DNA from: a virus
IMG/VR virus record: IMGVR_UViG_3300022907_000096
Span: 1 to 24,049 of that record
Reading direction: 5' to 3' (one strand)
Length of the DNA: 24,049 bases
In this document: piece after piece, positions 6,359 through 12,745 of the stretch
Numbering within the stretch: the stretch's first letter is position 1
How the letters are laid out: every line of letters starts with the position of its first letter
Program-made: the position numbers and the translations under genes
Notes under the pieces: model-generated
Seen by the model: the letters and a program-made list of their open reading frames with translations, nothing else
Database searches by the model: none
Told to the model about the DNA's origin: nothing

Positions 6359-6862
6359 GAACCAATTTGGAATTTTTCGTTTCGTCCACTTCATATCAAA
6401 ACGAGACTGCTTAGTCTGGTAGAAGTTCCGGTAGGACGCAACCGGATCGCCTTCAACTATACACTCAGGATGAGTCTTGAATGCGAGTTTGAATGGGGTG
6501 AACCCTCCTTTGGGGATGTTCGCAGGCAAACGTGAGAGACGATTACCGAACTTCTCCCAAGACTTGTGTACCTTACCGTAACGATAGGTGTACTCCTTAC
6601 AGAGTTCCATCCAGTGACGGTAGTGCCATTGGTAGTTCGAATCTGACTCCATAGTCCACAGAGTCGAAGGGTGTTTGGGGTGTGCAATCTTGTAGAGGTC
6701 TTCGTTACCACCATCAAGAACACGATGAACAGTACACAACATCTGAGCTGACTCAAGGGGCATCTTCACCACATGTTTATCGCATTGCGAACGTGCAGAG
6801 TCAATTGCACACGGGAACTTGAATCCCCGTTTATCGTCATACTCAATACCAAATATATTCAT
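6338..6862 (-). CDS. Conserved phage protein with CDKHVVKM motif, unknown function
   Basis: 174 residues from ATG 6862 (the GTG three bases earlier is less likely, since ATGA-type coupling with the upstream gene and a GAGG site favour the ATG). The N-terminus (MNIFGIEYD) leads to a conserved QCDKHVVKMPLESAQMLCT segment near 27-45, then HPSTLWTMESDSNYQWHYRHW and a C-terminal YRNFYQTKQSRFDMKWTKR region. This family is widespread in tailed phages and usually annotated as hypothetical. The clustered Cys/His/Lys residues suggest a catalytic site, but I cannot name the reaction. Confidence 0.72.
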   Translation of the reverse strand: MNIFGIEYDDKRGFKFPCAIDSARSQCDKHVVKMPLESAQMLCTVHRVLDGGNEDLYKIAHPKHPSTLWTMESDSNYQWHYRHWMELCKEYTYRYGKVHKSWEKFGNRLSRLPANIPKGGFTPFKLAFKTHPECIVEGDPVASYRNFYQTKQSRFDMKWTKRKIPNWFLTEEVV

Positions 6863-7152
6863 CACTCAACCTCTACGATGATACCTTCATCGGTACTACG
6901 GATGCGTTTCACAATCAAAGGTTCATCACCCTTCTGACCACCAAGAATCTCATCGTAGTAAACCTTGGAACCAACCGCAATATACGGGCCACCGCTCGCA
7001 TCAAACATACCAAGATCATCATGGTCAATGCCTTCCTGAAGGTGTTTGCCACCAACCCGACAATACTTCATGGAGTCGCCTTCCATGACGAACTTGTATT
7101 CGTTGTCACCGATTTTCTCGTAGTGATACTCATCACCATAACGATTCTTCAT
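6862..7152 (-). CDS. Small hypothetical protein, beta-rich
   Basis: 96 residues from ATG 7152, coupled to the upstream gene through TGATG. The sequence alternates acidic turns and short strands (YHYEKIGDNEYKFVM, YIAVGSKVYYDE, LIVKRIRS, GIIVEVE), consistent with a small beta barrel. CRVGGKH carries the single cysteine. No family recognised. Genuine coding is supported by SD placement and tight coupling at both ends. Confidence 0.6.
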   Translation of the reverse strand: MKNRYGDEYHYEKIGDNEYKFVMEGDSMKYCRVGGKHLQEGIDHDDLGMFDASGGPYIAVGSKVYYDEILGGQKGDEPLIVKRIRSTDEGIIVEVE

Positions 7153-7430
7153 CACTCAACCCCCATTTCCTTCGCAAGTTTCTTCGCATACTTGTATGCA
7201 CTCTTCAGATTCTTCAGAAGTTCCTCAACATCTTTGAAGTGAATTGGAACGATCTGGTCTGAGCCAGGAACAGTATAACTATTGAGTTCTTGATCGATCA
7301 ACTCTTTAATAGACTTCTTTTCAATATAAGAAGGTTCGCAAGCGTCACCAAGGTATACACCAACTTCAACGAAACCATCTTGGGTGATCCAAGGAGCCGC
7401 ATCAATCTCAATATAAGTTTTAGTAGTCAT
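7152..7430 (-). CDS. Small hypothetical protein
   Basis: 92 residues from ATG 7430, chosen because GGAGG lies eight bases upstream; a longer in-frame start at 7454 lacks this. It has a strand-rich N-terminal half (YIEIDAAPWITQDGFVEVGVYL) and a C-terminal amphipathic helix (VEELLKNLKSAYKYAKKLAKE). No family recognised. It overlaps the preceding 58-aa gene by 11 bases and its TGA is shared with the next start. Confidence 0.62.
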   Translation of the reverse strand: MTTKTYIEIDAAPWITQDGFVEVGVYLGDACEPSYIEKKSIKELIDQELNSYTVPGSDQIVPIHFKDVEELLKNLKSAYKYAKKLAKEMGVE

Positions 7431-7596
7431 TTTTAAAACCTCCATCACTGTCATAGAAATTTTCGTCTATGCACTTGTTACGGCCCAAGACTCCTGTCTT
7501 CTTGGACTCCTTTTTACGGTCAGTCATCGTGACCGCCTTGTTAAACTTGCGACTAAACTTCGCTACCGGATTCTGGTTTCTTGTCTTCTTCGGCAT
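7420..7596 (-). CDS. Small basic protein, 58 aa
   Basis: ATG 7596 with AAGGA eight bases upstream; 58 codons to TAA at 7420. It begins MPKKTRNQNPVAKFSRKFNK and continues with lysine/arginine-rich sequence and a DRKKESKK stretch. Short basic proteins starting with a 'K-R-N-x-N-P-V-A' phrase are frequent in marine T4-like phages. The charge suggests binding to nucleic acid or polymerase. It overlaps both neighbours (44 bases upstream, 11 downstream). Confidence 0.6.
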   Translation of the reverse strand: MPKKTRNQNPVAKFSRKFNKAVTMTDRKKESKKTGVLGRNKCIDENFYDSDGGFKNDY

Positions 7597-7726
7597 AATA
7601 CATATCCTTCAACCAGTGGGAGTACTTCCCCACATACTCATCAAACGTCATGACAGTTTCCTTGTACAGGACAACCTCTTCACGATACTCATAATACTTC
7701 TCTCGCAGAAAACTTTTGAATTCCAT
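7553..7726 (-). CDS. Small acidic/aromatic protein, 57 aa
   Basis: ATG 7726 with AGGAG seven bases upstream, immediately after the SprT-like gene; TAG at 7553. The product is 57 residues, tyrosine-rich and charged (MEFKSFLREKYYEYREEVVL, then YVGKYSHWLKDMYYAEED), probably two helices. No family recognised. It fills most of a gap that otherwise appears non-coding. Confidence 0.58.
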   Translation of the reverse strand: MEFKSFLREKYYEYREEVVLYKETVMTFDEYVGKYSHWLKDMYYAEEDKKPESGSEV

Positions 7727-7735
7727 TATTCACTC

Positions 7736-8173
7736 CTAGTTATTGAACTCAGCAAAGTGGGGGAAGCAGTCCATGAAGAGAGTCTTCTCAAGACGATACG
7801 CTTCCTTCTCCCAAGGTTGGTTTTCATATTCGAAGTTGTCCGCACGGCGACCCTTCCAAGCCCAACCGCTTTCGTTGTTCAACTGACCACGAAGGAACTG
7901 GCGAGCGTGAACCATCTCGTGAGCGAGAGTCTGCATCATCTCAATGAAACCGAGTTTCCGACCAGTGGCGGGACACTTCTTGGCAATGTGAATCTCAGCG
8001 TACTCACCCTTCTGACCATCGCAGAGACCGAACGCATCACACTTGTTGACAAACTTGATAACAATAGCGGGTTTACGGAGACGGGCCATACCCAACTCAC
8101 GGATAAGGTTTTCGACAAAGAAATAAACAACCGCTTTGTTCTTGACTTGACCTTCAATCGCAAAATTCATCAT
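7736..8173 (-). CDS. SprT-like zinc metalloprotease
   Basis: 145 residues. HEMVHARQ gives the HExxH catalytic motif (H85, E86, H89), and PWEKEAYRLE (about 120-129) supplies a third ligand region as in SprT/Spartan-like proteins. Paired cysteines (C45/C51, C67) may hold structure. Cellular SprT domains cleave DNA-crosslinked proteins; phage versions are common in T4-like marine phages, with unknown targets. AGGTG lies near the first of two ATGs. It has its own promoter at 8205-8233 and heads the small-gene string that follows. Confidence 0.82.
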   Translation of the reverse strand: MMNFAIEGQVKNKAVVYFFVENLIRELGMARLRKPAIVIKFVNKCDAFGLCDGQKGEYAEIHIAKKCPATGRKLGFIEMMQTLAHEMVHARQFLRGQLNNESGWAWKGRRADNFEYENQPWEKEAYRLEKTLFMDCFPHFAEFNN

Positions 8174-8204
8174 GGTAACACCTCTCTCATCAACTTAGGG
8201 TACT

Positions 8205-8233
8205 ATTATCTCAAGAAATGGGGTCAAAGTCAA
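8205..8233 (-). promoter_or_regulatory. Sigma70-like promoter with extended -10
   Basis: On the - strand, -35 TTGACT (8228-8233), a 17-base spacer, TGA then -10 GATAAT (8205-8210). It lies about 30-60 bases before the SprT-like gene. Confidence 0.68.
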
Positions 8234-8281
8234 CACCTTTTTCATGGATTTTTTCGATCATTATCTCCGGATCGATAGGTT

Positions 8282-8392
8282 TTATCGATTACGACCCTTC
8301 AGGAGGGCATGGATCAACTTCGCCTCCTTACCCTTGATTCGGGGGTCTTTTTTGATGGACTTATCCACAGCCTCTTTATTGTATTTCGACAT
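8282..8392 (-). CDS. Very small basic protein, 36 aa
   Basis: ATG 8392 shares an A with the TGA of the upstream gene and has GGAGG seven bases upstream. It has 36 codons (MSKYNKEAVDKSIKKDPRI, then a KGKEAKLIHALLKGRNR end) to TAA at 8282. The perfect site, tight coupling and helix-like composition argue for real translation. Unknown function. Confidence 0.5.
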   Translation of the reverse strand: MSKYNKEAVDKSIKKDPRIKGKEAKLIHALLKGRNR

Positions 8393-8565
8393 CACTTCAC
8401 CTCCGCTACATTGCAGTAGTCTTCGGTCAGACGTTTGACCTCTAGGGTGGCCACCCCGTTGGGGTTAGATGAAGCGGGAACGTCCCGCACGATAACGGTA
8501 GAACCTACCGCCATACCAATGGTTGATGGAAAGTTTTGGGTAACACAATCAAAAGATAAAGTCAT
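8392..8565 (-). CDS. Small hypothetical protein, 57 aa
   Basis: ATG 8565, overlapping the TAA of the upstream gene by one base (TAATG) and preceded by AGGAG at seven bases; stop TGA at 8392. It reads as a compact beta protein (GMAVGSTVIVRDVP, GVATLEVKRL) with an N-terminal TLSFDCVTQ. No family recognised. Confidence 0.58.
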   Translation of the reverse strand: MTLSFDCVTQNFPSTIGMAVGSTVIVRDVPASSNPNGVATLEVKRLTEDYCNVAEVK

Positions 8566-8834
8566 TACAGTACTCCTGCTTCTCGCATTTCATCTTCAAT
8601 AGAGGCGTGGTTCTTTGCGTTCTCACGCAGTCGCCAAATCAACATACGTCCTTTGCGGGACAACTGAAAGGTAGAACCCACACGGCTCAGACGGTAGTAG
8701 TCAGTCTCACAACAGCAAGCCCGCAAACGGATAATCTCTTCAAGAGCGTATTGTTCGGTAATACCGATGCTTTTCAGAGAGAAGTCTCTCAACATAAAGC
8801 CGTAGTGGATCTGTTCAAATCGTTCAAATTTCAT
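8565..8834 (-). CDS. Small hypothetical protein with CCC cluster
   Basis: 89 residues from ATG 8834 behind GGGGGAG. It has an alternating helix/strand pattern with RLRACCCETDYYRLSR in the middle and a basic segment RKGRMLIWRLRENAKNH. The triple cysteine is unusual and could bind metal. The possible winged-helix look (ALEEIIRLR, then STFQLSRKGRMLIWRL) hints at DNA binding, but this is weak. First gene after the promoter at 8863-8891. Confidence 0.6.
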   Translation of the reverse strand: MKFERFEQIHYGFMLRDFSLKSIGITEQYALEEIIRLRACCCETDYYRLSRVGSTFQLSRKGRMLIWRLRENAKNHASIEDEMREAGVL

Positions 8835-8862
8835 AATCTATTCTCCCCCAATCAACAAAGAC

Positions 8863-8891
8863 ATTATCTCATAACTAAAACAAGAAAGCAA
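8863..8891 (-). promoter_or_regulatory. Sigma70-like promoter with extended -10
   Basis: On the - strand, -35 TTGCTT (8886-8891, weak), a 17-base spacer, TGA then -10 GATAAT (8863-8868). It lies in an 87-base intergenic gap (8835-8921) that also holds two runs of seven A/T and no hairpin. Confidence 0.6.
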
Positions 8892-8921
8892 CACTTTTTT
8901 TGACTTTTTTTAGAATATTTT

Positions 8922-9206
8922 CTACTTACCGATGTGTTTGATATCACTTTTTGGAATAACCTGATACGCACCCTTATTGTACGCAGGCGCAACGGTAAAC
9001 TTCTTGGATTCCTCTACCATGTAGGATTTGTCCGCCTCAGGGCGGTACTCTGTGACCCCTACAGAGGGGTAATTGGGGGTATCCCTCCGAAAGGGTTCGG
9101 ATGGGGTATAGGGTACGAACTCCCTCTCCCTAGACTTGGTTTTAGTCCAACAGTTGACCTTCTTCTTACGACCACTGGCGTAATGACGCATAGAACCATG
9201 AAACAT
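8922..9206 (-). CDS. Conserved small marine-phage protein, unknown
   Basis: 94 residues, ATG 9206 after AGGAG; an internal start (MRHYASGRKKK) five residues in is possible. It has a basic beginning HYASGRKKKV, FVPYTPSEPFRRDTPNYPS in the middle and an end KKFTVAPAYNKGAYQVI. I recognise the ends as a small conserved protein of T4-like cyanophages, function unknown. The proline/tyrosine content suggests a mostly extended chain. Confidence 0.65.
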   Translation of the reverse strand: MFHGSMRHYASGRKKKVNCWTKTKSREREFVPYTPSEPFRRDTPNYPSVGVTEYRPEADKSYMVEESKKFTVAPAYNKGAYQVIPKSDIKHIGK

Positions 9207-9217
9207 TAATATAACTC

Positions 9218-9457
9218 CTAACTTGCCTTTTTTCTACCCTCGTTCTGGGATTTGAATTTCGCAAGTTTCTTTTTTCTCTTGAGTTTACTGTTAAATTGAT
9301 TCTTAGTCTCGTTAGGTTTAACGTAGTACTTTCTCTTCTTAACTTCCGCTACGATACCTGCTTTGTTGCAGGCTCTCTTGAATCTATTCAACATCTTGGT
9401 GAAGTCTTCGGTGTACTGACCTTTGTATCCAGTTGTTCTAGGCGTTACTTGTGGCAT
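9218..9457 (-). CDS. rpsU: Ribosomal protein bS21 homologue (phage-encoded)
   Basis: 79 residues from ATG 9457, which has AGGAG four bases upstream; an in-frame extension to 9514 is shadow. Residues 23-50 (LNRFKRACNKAGIVAEVKKR then YYVKPNE) align without gaps to E. coli S21 ([20 protein letters not shown] then EFYEKP), followed by the usual lysine/arginine-rich helix. bS21 sits near the anti-Shine-Dalgarno region of the 30S subunit and exchanges readily. Phage copies are known from marine viruses and are thought to bias host ribosomes to phage messages. It overlaps the upstream gene by 20 bases and lies in the early-promoter block. Confidence 0.9.
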   Translation of the reverse strand: MPQVTPRTTGYKGQYTEDFTKMLNRFKRACNKAGIVAEVKKRKYYVKPNETKNQFNSKLKRKKKLAKFKSQNEGRKKAS

Positions 9458-9833
9458 ATTTCTCCTGTGTTGTGAATGAGTCGAACTCATTCGGGTTAAT
9501 CTTATCGAATCCAAAATCTGCTACGGCGTACTTGGTGCGGCCGCACAGAATGTGGTCACCCACAGAGGTCGAACGAAGACCCATCACTTGACCAGTACGC
9601 TTACTGACGGGCAGATCAGCCATGACAGTCACGTCTTCAGAAAAGTCGGGGTTCTGGTGAATCTCACCACCAAATTCAAACTCTGATTCACGAGACCAAG
9701 AACCCGCAAGGTTCTGAGTTCGATGGTAGGCGTACTCAAGGGCCTCCATGACAGGCATATCATCGGAAACGTCAACGAACGCAACTAGACGTGAAGACTC
9801 TTCAAACGCACGGTGGATAACTGATAACTTCAT
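9438..9833 (-). CDS. Conserved T4-like phage protein, unknown
   Basis: 131 residues, ATG 9833 with GAGGAAG upstream, first gene after the early promoter at 9866-9894. Features: MKLSVIHRAFEESSRLVAFVDV, a helix MPVMEALEYAYHRTQNLAGSWS, and a C-terminal RSTSVGDHILCGRTKYAVADFGFDKI. The last part is a phrase I recognise from small cyanophage proteins of unknown function. Its final 20 bases overlap the bS21 gene, so it may help load ribosomes onto it. Confidence 0.65.
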   Translation of the reverse strand: MKLSVIHRAFEESSRLVAFVDVSDDMPVMEALEYAYHRTQNLAGSWSRESEFEFGGEIHQNPDFSEDVTVMADLPVSKRTGQVMGLRSTSVGDHILCGRTKYAVADFGFDKINPNEFDSFTTQEKYATSNA

Positions 9834-9865
9834 AATTTACTTCCTCTCATCAATTTACAGAGGTA

Positions 9866-9894
9866 AGTGTATCAGCTTCTGTGGGGGTTGTCAA
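9866..9894 (-). promoter_or_regulatory. Sigma70-like early promoter with extended -10
   Basis: On the - strand, perfect -35 TTGACA (9889-9894), a 17-base spacer, TGA then -10 TACACT (9866-9871). It drives the unknown gene at 9833 and bS21. It is back-to-back with the late promoter at 9898-9905. Confidence 0.74.
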
Positions 9895-9897
9895 GCG

Positions 9898-9905
9898 TAT
9901 AAATA
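9898..9905 (+). promoter_or_regulatory. T4-type late promoter
   Basis: Exact TATAAATA, 37 bases before the + strand gene at 9942. An A/T-rich leader follows. Confidence 0.75.
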
Positions 9906-9941
9906 GAAAAAAGTGAAATTTTTTTAAAAACAGGTATAAAT

Positions 9942-10205
9942 ATGAGTGACGAACTATTTGACTTTGGGTTCACCTTCGCAAACGAGAATGAACTGGAAGT
10001 CGTACAACAGGCACAGCAGACTGTATCTCAGAATACCACTGCGGTCATTTCTACTCAGGAGAAACTCGACAAGTTGTTCAATGCGGTTCAACCCCTACTG
10101 AACAACCTGAAACAGAATCCAGAGAAGGAATATATACTATGGCCTAACAGACTAGAGAAGATCGAACAGTTTGAAGACCACATTCAGAACATCTACAAGG
10201 GATAA
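9942..10205 (+). CDS. Small conserved-looking phage protein, late-expressed
   Basis: 87 residues: an acidic/aromatic start (DELFDFGFTFANENELE), a glutamine-rich coiled-coil-like helix (about 20-60), and a C-terminal PEKEYILWPNRLEKIEQFEDH. I recall similar short proteins with the 'NPEKxYIxWPNR' phrase in T4-like marine phages, without an assigned role. Late promoter upstream and two-base gap to the next gene suggest a joint late function, possibly in virion assembly (inference). AGG eight bases before the ATG. Confidence 0.68.
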   Translation: MSDELFDFGFTFANENELEVVQQAQQTVSQNTTAVISTQEKLDKLFNAVQPLLNNLKQNPEKEYILWPNRLEKIEQFEDHIQNIYKG

Positions 10206-10207
10206 CC

Positions 10208-11071
10208 ATGTTATATAAAAGCGACTCAGAGTTTATTGTTTACACTAGAGATGAAGATGGTCTCTATCAATCCAAGATTGTTCATAAATCCGTGAAGACT
10301 GATCTTTACGGTGAACTTAACGGTAGATTGAAGAACTATAAGACTACAGTGCAACCTCTGTTAACCTACAAGACAGAGACACAGAACGGCATGTTGGCGG
10401 TAATGACACGTGGCCCTGTACTACTTAACATTCTCGCTGGACGTGGATATAAGAACGTTCTGTTTGTGGGTCACTACAATCAGGGCGAAACTATGAACTG
10501 GATGTTAGACACCGCAAGCGACAGAATCCTTGATGCTATCCCCTATGAGTCTAGAAACGTATCTGCAGTGATGGATTTCAATGTAAGTTATCAGTTCCTC
10601 CCTATCCTTGCAAAGGTCTATGGATATGGGTTCAATGTGACAATCACTAAACCACCCGAGTCGAAACATAATGGTGCAATGCACTATCTGTATGAGAAAT
10701 GGGATATCCCAACCATTGAGACCAACAAACAATACAAGCATGGTAGTGAGTCTACTACCCCGTTGACTCAACCAGAAGAACCGTTTGATGCGATTGTATT
10801 CTTGGGTGTTCCTAAGAAATATGACGATACCACTTTCACATCTCAACAAATCAAATCGAGATGGGGCGGTGCATTAAAGGCTGGTGGTGAGTTGGTCGAT
10901 ATCTATTACGGTGAAGCAGATAAGTTGAAATTCTCTGATAGAGAGAGTATCAAAGACATCAACCCTCAGATTGTGAAGGCATTCTCAAATCGTGCAGAGT
11001 GGGATCAGGAAGTGGTGACAGGTAGACCTACCCACTTCCAAGCAATCGAAAGGTGCGTTACTGTAGTTTAA
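10208..11071 (+). CDS. Phage protein of unknown function, possible Rossmann-like fold
   Basis: 287 residues, ATG after AAGGGATAACC. Strand-helix alternation is visible in the second half: YKNVLFVGHYN, NVSAVMDFNVSYQFLPILAKVYG, FNVTITKPP, FDAIVFLGVP, then GGALKAGGELVDIYYGE. The last segments resemble the final strands of a methyltransferase-like fold (FDAIVFLG followed by LKAGGELVDI), but no glycine-rich SAM motif stands out, so I leave it unnamed. It is co-transcribed with the small gene upstream. Its stop overlaps the convergent kinase gene by four bases, with no terminator between them. Confidence 0.65.
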   Translation: MLYKSDSEFIVYTRDEDGLYQSKIVHKSVKTDLYGELNGRLKNYKTTVQPLLTYKTETQNGMLAVMTRGPVLLNILAGRGYKNVLFVGHYNQGETMNWMLDTASDRILDAIPYESRNVSAVMDFNVSYQFLPILAKVYGYGFNVTITKPPESKHNGAMHYLYEKWDIPTIETNKQYKHGSESTTPLTQPEEPFDAIVFLGVPKKYDDTTFTSQQIKSRWGGALKAGGELVDIYYGEADKLKFSDRESIKDINPQIVKAFSNRAEWDQEVVTGRPTHFQAIERCVTVV

Positions 11072-11940
11072 TCCCAGTCTACGTTCTTCGGGACGTAGGC
11101 TTTGATCTTCGCACGAATCTCTTTATCTAACTTGTCAACGGACGTAGGTGCTTTACCCGCACGTTTTACGTAGAAGTAGTTTGCGTCCTTGACATAAGAA
11201 CCACCCTTACCCGACTTGACTAGGTTTGCATCAACACCAACTTTGTTGAATGCGAACACGATGTCTCCATCAATGTACTTCTTGAGACGTGACCCCATGT
11301 TGATGATGTCGCCCATAGTGTTTGCGGCACCACGATGAGTGTTGATTAGAATATCTGAAGATACGGTACGTGAACGTGCAGCATTCTGTTTCTGTGCAAC
11401 TTCGATGTCGTTGACCACCCAGACGATGTGAATGTTCTTCTTGTCATAACCCAACATAGATGCATCACGTGCAACCTTGTCGAGTTTGTCTAGGGACTTC
11501 AGAGTCATGTCAAAGATGATGTTGGGTTTACGATCTTCGGGTGCAGTGAGGACACTACGGTAGAATGCCTGTTCCTTACGCTTGTCGATCTTGAGATACT
11601 CGCCCATGATGTCATGGAGCTTGCCTATATTCTCAGTGTTCTTGAGATTGTTGGCAAGGTCTTCCAGATCAACACCAAGTTCTTTGGCGACACGTCTCTT
11701 GATTGCGGGAGTCTTAGATGCAAGAGTCTTGAGTTCATCCACATCAAAAACCTTACCTTCTAAACCAACCAGATTCCCCAGAACAAAACCCTTACCCGAT
11801 CCTGCACCACCGGCCATAAGGACGATGTTACCGTACTTGGGATATGCTTTGCCACCAAAGGTGATCAGTTTTTCTAGAAGTGTTTCTGCTTCTTCTAACA
11901 AGAAGTTTTGTTCGGTAAGGAACGATGTAAACTTTTGCAT
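11068..11940 (-). CDS. P-loop kinase, zeta-toxin-like
   Basis: 290 residues. VLMAGGAGSGKGF (about 41-52) is a Walker A loop with glycine where Ser/Thr normally follows the lysine. VFDVDELK (about 64-71) and NIIFDMTLKS (about 140) look like the substrate-side acid and second strand of the zeta-toxin/AAA-kinase group. RSRTVSSDILINTHRGA is a likely lid region with arginines. An N-terminal helix MQKFTSFLTEQNFLLEEAE precedes the domain. Relatives occur in several T4-like marine phages as predicted ATPases or kinases. The target is unknown; a sugar-nucleotide or nucleic-acid kinase is possible. A late promoter lies 34 bases upstream. Confidence 0.7.
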   Translation of the reverse strand: MQKFTSFLTEQNFLLEEAETLLEKLITFGGKAYPKYGNIVLMAGGAGSGKGFVLGNLVGLEGKVFDVDELKTLASKTPAIKRRVAKELGVDLEDLANNLKNTENIGKLHDIMGEYLKIDKRKEQAFYRSVLTAPEDRKPNIIFDMTLKSLDKLDKVARDASMLGYDKKNIHIVWVVNDIEVAQKQNAARSRTVSSDILINTHRGAANTMGDIINMGSRLKKYIDGDIVFAFNKVGVDANLVKSGKGGSYVKDANYFYVKRAGKAPTSVDKLDKEIRAKIKAYVPKNVDWD

Positions 11941-11973
11941 TGACTGCGAACCCTGAAAGTAAATTTATATGTT

Positions 11974-11981
11974 TATTTATA
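11974..11981 (-). promoter_or_regulatory. T4-type late promoter of the kinase gene
   Basis: Exact TATAAATA on the - strand overlapping the stop codon of the 44-aa membrane peptide gene, with about 34 bases to the kinase ATG. Confidence 0.72.
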
Positions 11982-12111
11982 CAAATAGGGCAATCAAGAA
12001 CGCAATAGTCCACCAAATATGAACGTTGGGATGAGCCTTCCAAACGTGTTTAAAATCTTCCCATGTCTTTTTTAGAAACCACACACATTCTTCTTTAATG
12101 TCCTGCCACAT
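11977..12111 (-). CDS. Small membrane protein, 44 aa
   Basis: ATG 12111 overlaps the end of the upstream gene by 17 bases; TAA at 11977. The N-terminal 30 residues are amphipathic and tryptophan-rich (MWQDIKEECVWFLKK, HVWKAHP), followed by a single hydrophobic segment WWTIAFLIALFV at the very C-terminus. This resembles small phage membrane proteins such as holin-like or inhibition peptides. The upstream lysis-type spanin genes belong to the same transcription unit. No family recognised; a holin or regulator role is only a suggestion. Confidence 0.55.
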   Translation of the reverse strand: MWQDIKEECVWFLKKTWEDFKHVWKAHPNVHIWWTIAFLIALFV

Positions 12112-12742
12112 TTTTCTTTACCTCTGTTACAATAGTTACGTTATCTGGAATCTCAATCCTAATCTTATTATGACTATGATAGAGGTAGAACTTGGTGTTC
12201 TTAAACTCTTTAAATATCATAGTGAAGACTGGGCGCCAGTTATTCGCAAGTCGAAAAGTGTTGGCGTGACCCCTATCACTTTCTAGGATCAAGTCTGTAG
12301 AACTTCTCAGGTTCAACTCAAACATAGAGTCGAACCCATAGATGTGAACCTCATCTGCTTTCAGTGCACGGCACGCATAGTCTACTGCCATGTGACCACA
12401 ACTATAATTGGTTGCAGCCTGTCCTTCTGACTGTCCCGGCAACTGTGCGTATTTAGGAACGTGTTGATGAAATGCTTTAATGTTTTGAGAATATTTTAGA
12501 TAGAATGAGGGTTGCATTTCCATCCATCGACGGGGACGCATACCCAACACCCAATCATACATGTCAAGTTTAACATGACCCTCAGCGAGGGCTTTCATCA
12601 TCTTAAAATCGACCATGCAAGTCGCAAATACTTCCTTACGAGGAATCTCAAAAGGAGGCATATTACAGATCAACAACTTGCCTGGCGTACCACGCTTAAA
12701 CATAAAAGCATGGTCACCATTACCCAAAACATTAATTCTCAT
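12095..12742 (-). CDS. Conserved phage protein, possible glycosyltransferase-related or DUF115-like
   Basis: 215 residues, ATG 12742 after AAGGG, starting four bases beyond the nuclease stop. It begins MRINVLGNGDHAFMF, an NxGxG-type first strand. Later segments are PFEIPRKEVFATCMVDFKMM, DWVLGMRPRRW, a central NYSCGHMAVDYACRALKADE, then VHIYGFDSMFELNLRSSTDL and a C-terminal NNWRPVFTMIFKEF. The 'GHMAxxYA...KADExHxxGFDS' core recalls MptE/DUF115 and sialyltransferase-like folds used in glycan work, which fits the neighbouring cassette. I know related cyanophage ORFs only as hypothetical proteins. Confidence 0.6.
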   Translation of the reverse strand: MRINVLGNGDHAFMFKRGTPGKLLICNMPPFEIPRKEVFATCMVDFKMMKALAEGHVKLDMYDWVLGMRPRRWMEMQPSFYLKYSQNIKAFHQHVPKYAQLPGQSEGQAATNYSCGHMAVDYACRALKADEVHIYGFDSMFELNLRSSTDLILESDRGHANTFRLANNWRPVFTMIFKEFKNTKFYLYHSHNKIRIEIPDNVTIVTEVKKNVAGH

Positions 12743-12745
12743 TAT

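Noticed and set aside
6338-6862. Calling this protein a DenV-type pyrimidine dimer glycosylase
   Set aside because: It does not show the N-terminal or catalytic pattern of T4 DenV as I know it; left as unknown.
8211-8261. A 16-codon frame (MIEKIHEKGVDFDPIS)
   Set aside because: GGAG is only three bases from its ATG and the stop lies in the -10/spacer region of the 8205-8233 promoter. Protein-like composition is noted, but support is too weak.
7469-8278. A 269-codon + strand open frame
   Set aside because: It is antisense to the SprT-like gene (clear HExxH) and to small genes with good ribosome sites; no + strand start signal and a composition typical of a shadow frame.
9935-9942. A second TATAAATA on the + strand
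   Set aside because: It overlaps the ATG of the gene at 9942, so it could not provide a leader; the copy at 9898-9905 is correctly placed.
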